From Thermoleptolyngbya sichuanensis A183 (GTDB lineage: Bacteria; Cyanobacteriota; Cyanobacteriia; Elainellales; Elainellaceae): DNA of 64,000 nt. Where the stretch lies: assembly GCF_013177315.1 (NCBI RefSeq), contig NZ_CP053661.1, positions 1,240,001-1,304,000 of the forward strand. Direction: 5' to 3'. The stretch's first letter is position 1. The number at the start of each line of letters is the position of its first letter. The notes under the pieces are model-generated. The model was given only the letters and a program-made list of their open reading frames with translations, was not told where the DNA came from and did no database searches. The translations under genes were made by a program, and so were the position numbers. Shown here one piece after another: positions 60,662 to 64,000 of the stretch.

Positions 60662-61534
60662 ATGTTCAAGCGTGCTTTGATTTGCACCGACTTTAAGGAC
60701 GGTCTCTATCGCTTCGCCCGCTTTGTCCCCAGCCTCTCGGCATCCGGGCTACAGCAGATTACGTTTTTACACACGGTTCCAGTTCTGGAGGGGCAAATCC
60801 CTCGCGAATCTGACAAGCCATTTGTGGAGGCGCGAGAGCGTTTTGCAAAGCTGCTGGGTGATGTACCTGCTGGGGTTGATGTGCAAGTTGAGGTGGCTTG
60901 GGGCAAGCCCGTCGAGCATATTCTTTCAGCCCGCAAGAAATATCAAAGCGATGTCGTCTTTATTGGAACTGCGGGAGATGGACTGCTGAAGGAAAAGCTG
61001 TTTGGCAGCACGCCTGTCTCTCTCTGTCAGCAGGGAAACGTAGCACTCTTGATTCTACGTCCCCAGTTGGTTTCTGCCTTCACCGAAGAGGAGCTAGACC
61101 TGCGGGCCCGTCACCTTTTCCGCTACTTGCTCTTGCCCTATGATGGCAGCGAAGCCGGACAGGCGATGCTCCGCCAGGTGAAGCAACTGGCCGCCGATCG
61201 CCCCTCTGGCACTTTAGAGAAAGCCTTGCTGTTCACGTCTATTGAAGAGGTGGCTCGTAGCTCTGTGCTGCGGGATGCAAAGCGCGAAGAGGCAGCGAAG
61301 AACTTGGAAGCGGCAAAGCGAGAGCTAGAGGCGCTAGGCGTGAAAACGGATACGATGGTGGCGCATGGCAATGCGGTGACGCAAGCGCTGGAAACGGCAA
61401 TTGATATCGACATTACGGCGATCGCCACGTCGTCCAAAAGCATTGGGCGATTGGTAGAACTGTCGGTTCCCAGCTTTACGGGCGATCTGCTGCGCCGAAG
61501 CTGGCACCCGATTCTGTTTTTCCCGCCGTCCTAG
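60662..61534 (+). CDS. universal stress protein with two tandem Usp domains, 290 aa
   Basis: Two UspA-like alpha/beta domains: residues 1-140 (FKRALICTDFKDGLYRFARF, ITFLHTVPVLEG, DVVFIGTAGDGLLKEKLFGS TP) and about 155-290 (RYLLLPYDGSEAGQAMLRQV, ITAIATSSKSIGRLVELSVP, SFTGDLLRRSWHPILFFP). The G-x2-G-x9-G(S/T) ATP-binding element is present in degraded form in both halves. Tandem Usps often act in stress survival; the specific role is unknown. Start ATG 60662; the frame extends ten codons upstream. Confidence 0.88.
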   Translation: MFKRALICTDFKDGLYRFARFVPSLSASGLQQITFLHTVPVLEGQIPRESDKPFVEARERFAKLLGDVPAGVDVQVEVAWGKPVEHILSARKKYQSDVVFIGTAGDGLLKEKLFGSTPVSLCQQGNVALLILRPQLVSAFTEEELDLRARHLFRYLLLPYDGSEAGQAMLRQVKQLAADRPSGTLEKALLFTSIEEVARSSVLRDAKREEAAKNLEAAKRELEALGVKTDTMVAHGNAVTQALETAIDIDITAIATSSKSIGRLVELSVPSFTGDLLRRSWHPILFFPPS

Positions 61535-61608
61535 TGATTTGCCCCGATTCATTCACCCCTTCCTAACGCCTCGGCCCAGGCCTTTATTCAGCCCCCGCTC
61601 GCTCCGCT

Positions 61609-62787
61609 ATGCCGGACTTTTATCCGCCCAAGCTGTCGCCGCCGCTGGTGTGGGCGGTTCAGCGTGCGTCGCCGCTCGTAGCTCGCTACTATCACAAAAT
61701 GCGGCTAGAGGTGCAGCCAAGTTGCCTAGAGACGCTCCGCACGCTCCAGCCCCATCGTCTGCTGCTGCTGCCCAACCACCCCACCCACCATGACTGGATT
61801 GCGCTGTTTCTGCTGTCGGCGCGGTGGGGACAGCCGTTTCACTATCTGGCGGCGCACGAGCGGTTTGGCGGCGCAACGGACTGGTTTCTTCAGCGGATGG
61901 GGGCGTATTCGCTGCGGCGGGGACTGGGCGATCGCCCCAGCATTGCAAAAACGATGGAGTTACTCTCCCAGCCCCGCTGTCGGCTGGTGGTGTTTCCGGA
62001 GGGCGGCTTCTCTTTTCAAAATGACACGGTGATGCCGTTTCGGGTGGGCGCAGTGCAACTGGCGATGCAGACAATGCAGCGACAGGTGAGGCAGGGCACA
62101 CCCGTTGAGGCACTGGAGGATTTGTATGCTGTGCCGATTGCGCTGAAATATCGCTATCACGGCGATATGGCTCCGGTTATTGAACAAACCCTAAACCAGT
62201 TAGAAAAAGCGCTATGGGTGTTTCCCAGCAGCACCGACTGGTATGAGCGGCTGCTGGTGATTGGCGAGCAGGTGTTGCTGGGGTTCGAGCGCGACTATGG
62301 GCTGCCGATTGTAGAAACCGTGTGGCGATCGCGCCCTGACCGCATTCAGCGGGTCAAAGACCACATTTTGAACTATTGCGAACGCACGCTGAAGATTGCG
62401 CCGAATCTCCACGAACCGCTGCGGGAGCGGGTCTATCGCATCCAGCGCAGCCTAGAGGCACAGGCAGAAACCCTGGATCTGCGAACCCAAGAGGCGATCG
62501 CCCGCGCTGCTGCCCAGTTGCTCAATTTCAACGCCATCTCCGACGGCTATGTGGCCGCCAACCCCACCCCAGAGCGATTTCTCGATACGCTCATTCGCCT
62601 AGAGCGGGCCGTGTTTGGCATCGACCAGCCGCCCCCCAAGGGCGATCGCACGGTCATTCTCCGCGTCGGCGAACCCGTAAACCTGACGCAACACCTAGAC
62701 GACTATACCCAAGACCGAACTCAGACCGTCGAGCAGCTAACCGAAAAGCTCCGCAGCACCGTCCAGACCAACTTGGATCTCATGTAG
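61609..62787 (+). CDS. PlsC-like 1-acylglycerol-3-phosphate acyltransferase family protein, 392 aa
   Basis: The first 200 residues are a glycerolipid acyltransferase domain: LLLLPNHPTHHDWIALFLLS (HX4D, here HPTHHD), GAYSLRRGLGDRP, VVFPEGGFSFQNDTVMPFRVG. The C-terminal 180 residues are helical (RRIQRSLEAQAETLDL-like, LIRLERAVFGIDQPPPK) and have no equivalent in short PlsC proteins. There is no clear membrane span, so it may be peripheral. The acceptor lipid is unknown. The gap from the Usp gene is only 74 nt, so co-transcription is likely. Confidence 0.88.
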   Translation: MPDFYPPKLSPPLVWAVQRASPLVARYYHKMRLEVQPSCLETLRTLQPHRLLLLPNHPTHHDWIALFLLSARWGQPFHYLAAHERFGGATDWFLQRMGAYSLRRGLGDRPSIAKTMELLSQPRCRLVVFPEGGFSFQNDTVMPFRVGAVQLAMQTMQRQVRQGTPVEALEDLYAVPIALKYRYHGDMAPVIEQTLNQLEKALWVFPSSTDWYERLLVIGEQVLLGFERDYGLPIVETVWRSRPDRIQRVKDHILNYCERTLKIAPNLHEPLRERVYRIQRSLEAQAETLDLRTQEAIARAAAQLLNFNAISDGYVAANPTPERFLDTLIRLERAVFGIDQPPPKGDRTVILRVGEPVNLTQHLDDYTQDRTQTVEQLTEKLRSTVQTNLDLM

Positions 62788-62929
62788 GTCAAGCAACTAG
62801 ATCCAGCAATCCTAATCGCTCCAAGCCCTTAGTCTTCCTAAAGAGGGACTGACCCCCAAACCCACCCTGCGATAGCATTGCGAAACGCGCCCTGATAGGA
62901 CTTACCAACCTGAAGCCTCTGGGACTCCT

Positions 62930-63083
62930 CGCCCCCCCTAACAAGGGGGGAACCGAGCCTGATCCCCCCTCGCCCCCCTTGTTAAGGGGGGAACCGAGCC
63001 TGATCCCCCCTCGCCCCCCTTGTTAAGGGGGGAACCGAGCCTGATCCCCCCTCCCCCCCTTAACAAGGGGGGGAACCGAGCCA
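62930..63083. repeat. 41-bp tandem array, four units, with G-tract hairpins
   Basis: Units start at 62930, 62971, 63012 and 63053. Each has a hairpin of the type CCCCCCTTGTTAAGGGGGG (or the TAACAA variant), then AACCGAGCCTGATCC. The loop orientation alternates: TAACAA in units 1 and 4, TTGTTA in 2 and 3. The core hairpin resembles the 98-bp repeats at 18076. Confidence 0.92.
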
Positions 63084-63177
63084 GTTCAGAAGGGCCCTTA
63101 TTTTCAGGGAAGCGGCCCGTCAGCACAGAGACTCCGAAGGATCTAACCGCAGCCCCCCCATTCCTTGCCCAATTCCC

Positions 63178-63205
63178 TCTTCGTTCTTCGTTCTTCGTTC
63201 TTCCC
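63178..63205. repeat. CTTCGTTCTT simple repeat directly before a start codon
   Basis: CCCTCTTCGTTCTTCGTTCT TCGTTCTTCC occupies the ribosome-binding region of the C39 exporter gene. It is the reverse complement of the GAAGAACGAA runs at 41838 and 54783. Confidence 0.7.
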
Positions 63206-63206
63206 C

Positions 63207-64000
63207 ATGCCTCGCTACCCCCTCATCCTCCAGCACAGCCGCGAAGACTGTGGCGTAGCATGTCTGGCCTCGATCGCCAAGCACTATGGACGCACCGTAT
63301 CCTTTACCCGCATCCGCGAAGCCATCGGCACGGGGCAGCTGGGCACGACGATGCTGGGGTTGCGACGGGGAGCCGAGTCGCTGGGGTTTCGGGCCCAGTC
63401 GGTGGTCGCGTCGGACGAGGTGCTGGAGGCGCTTGACCGGATGCCACTGCCTGCGATTTTGCACTGGCAGGGCAATCACTGGGTGGTGCTATATGGACAG
63501 AGGGGCGATGCGCGAAACGATCCCTACGGGAATCGCCCCCAGGATGGCTTTGTGATTGCCGATCCGGCGGTGGGGCTGCGCTTCTTGTCGGGGGCGGAAC
63601 TGCTGGCAGGCTGGGCAAACGGCGTGATTCTGCTGCTGGAACCTGATCCAGAGCGCTTTTTTAGCCAGCCCAATGATCCGACAGTAACACTCGCCCAGCT
63701 TTGGCAGCGAATTCGCCCCTACCGCTGGGTGCTGCTGCAAGTGATGATCTGCGCCAGCCTAATCGGGCTACTGTCGCTGGCATCGCCTATGTTTCTGCAA
63801 ATTTTGACGGACGAGGTGCTGCTGCCTGCTGAGGAAACGGGAGCCTTGCCCGAACAGCGGCGGATGCTTTTGGGCATTGTGGCGGCGGTGATGCTGCTCT
63901 ACCTATTGCGGAGCGGACTGTCGCTGGCAGCGGATTTGCTGATTGCGCGGTTTGCCCAGCGGCTAGAGTTGGGCTTTGTGCTGGAGTTTGGGCAGCAGGT
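63207..64000 (+). CDS. peptidase C39-containing ABC exporter (bacteriocin/peptide type), N-terminal 264 residues
   Basis: The frame is open to the window end, so the gene is truncated by the window, not by mutation. Residues 1-140 are a C39 cysteine-protease domain: YPLILQHSREDCGVACLASI with the catalytic Cys, HWQGNHWVVLYG with the His, and IADPAVGLRF with the Asp. This domain removes double-glycine leaders from exported peptides. Transmembrane helices of the exporter begin at about residue 175 (WVLLQVMICASLIGLLSLAS). The ATP-binding domain should lie beyond 64000. The ATG at 63207 has no purine-rich SD, only a pyrimidine repeat. No precursor-peptide gene is visible in the upstream 400 bases. 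Confidence 0.92.
   Translation, partial: MPRYPLILQHSREDCGVACLASIAKHYGRTVSFTRIREAIGTGQLGTTMLGLRRGAESLGFRAQSVVASDEVLEALDRMPLPAILHWQGNHWVVLYGQRGDARNDPYGNRPQDGFVIADPAVGLRFLSGAELLAGWANGVILLLEPDPERFFSQPNDPTVTLAQLWQRIRPYRWVLLQVMICASLIGLLSLASPMFLQILTDEVLLPAEETGALPEQRRMLLGIVAAVMLLYLLRSGLSLAADLLIARFAQRLELGFVLEFGQQ

Larger units (their letters stand above)
62788..63206. other. intergenic region with hairpin repeats before the C39 exporter
   Basis: Contains the four-unit 41-bp array (62930-63083) and a CTTCGTTCTT simple repeat just before the start codon. No gene is visible. Confidence 0.6.

Noticed and set aside
62930..63083. CRISPR array
   Set aside because: 41-bp units are repeated head to tail without variable spacers and contain strong G-tract hairpins.
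63207..64000. A lanthipeptide or bacteriocin cluster around the C39 exporter
   Set aside because: No precursor peptide or modification enzyme is visible upstream; the downstream side is outside the window.

Overview
The window is cyanobacterial chromosome. The evidence is the very frequent HIP1 octamer GCGATCGC on both strands, an NblA phycobilisome-degradation protein, NdhH, the phylloquinone genes menA and menF, a CrtD-type carotenoid desaturase, a ClpP/ClpR cluster and the DUF3285-ybeY-dgkA-trpG gene order. The GC-rich, repeat-rich character suggests a filamentous Leptolyngbya/Thermoleptolyngbya-like genome; that assignment is inference. No rRNA, tRNA or CRISPR array was found.

Layout. 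1-7.0 kb: a truncated VOC protein, small conserved proteins, a flavin reductase, a nucleoside deaminase, then a minus-strand run of RTX-type Ca-binding protein, BT1-family folate/biopterin transporter and carotenoid cleavage oxygenase. 7.4-13 kb: a lipoprotein, a complete insertion sequence (copy 1), a J-domain protein and a three-gene clp cluster in which only one subunit keeps the Ser-His-Asp triad. 13-21.4 kb: a VWA protein and an orphan DevA-like ATPase, a Psb35-like small membrane protein, serA, prmA, an RsuA-family pseudouridine synthase and a RodZ-like protein. 21.6-31 kb: malQ, conserved hypotheticals, a TauE/SafE permease, an alpha-oxoamine synthase next to a Rieske oxygenase, and ndhH. 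31.6-44.9 kb: a cellulose-synthase-like glycosyltransferase, divergent menA/menF, two Uma2 proteins, radC, crtD, speA and ndk. 45.2-46.7 kb: IS copy 2, the same length as copy 1 and encoding an identical transposase. 46.8-53.4 kb: a zinc-ribbon/Ser-Thr kinase/WD40 protein, an amidohydrolase, DUF29, a gamma-glutamylcyclotransferase-like gene and the ybeY operon. 53.6-58 kb: a complete ABC importer (binding protein, two permeases, ATPase). 58-64 kb: cobO, a 54-aa small protein, nblA, a tandem Usp protein, an acyltransferase and the start of a peptidase-C39 ABC exporter that runs off the window.

Most genes are housekeeping or photosynthesis-related and sit singly or in short operons. The unusual content is in the gaps: an 85-90 bp double-hairpin MITE-like family (five copies), a second interspersed family with a 13-bp terminal inverted repeat, two tandem hairpin arrays, many unrelated degenerate 12-16 bp tandem arrays, and HIP1 palindromes used as terminator stems. 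The strongest leads for new biology are the Clp cluster with two different triad-less subunits, the pair of NtcA-like palindromes upstream of the Rieske gene, and a leader ORF plus hairpin ahead of nblA.
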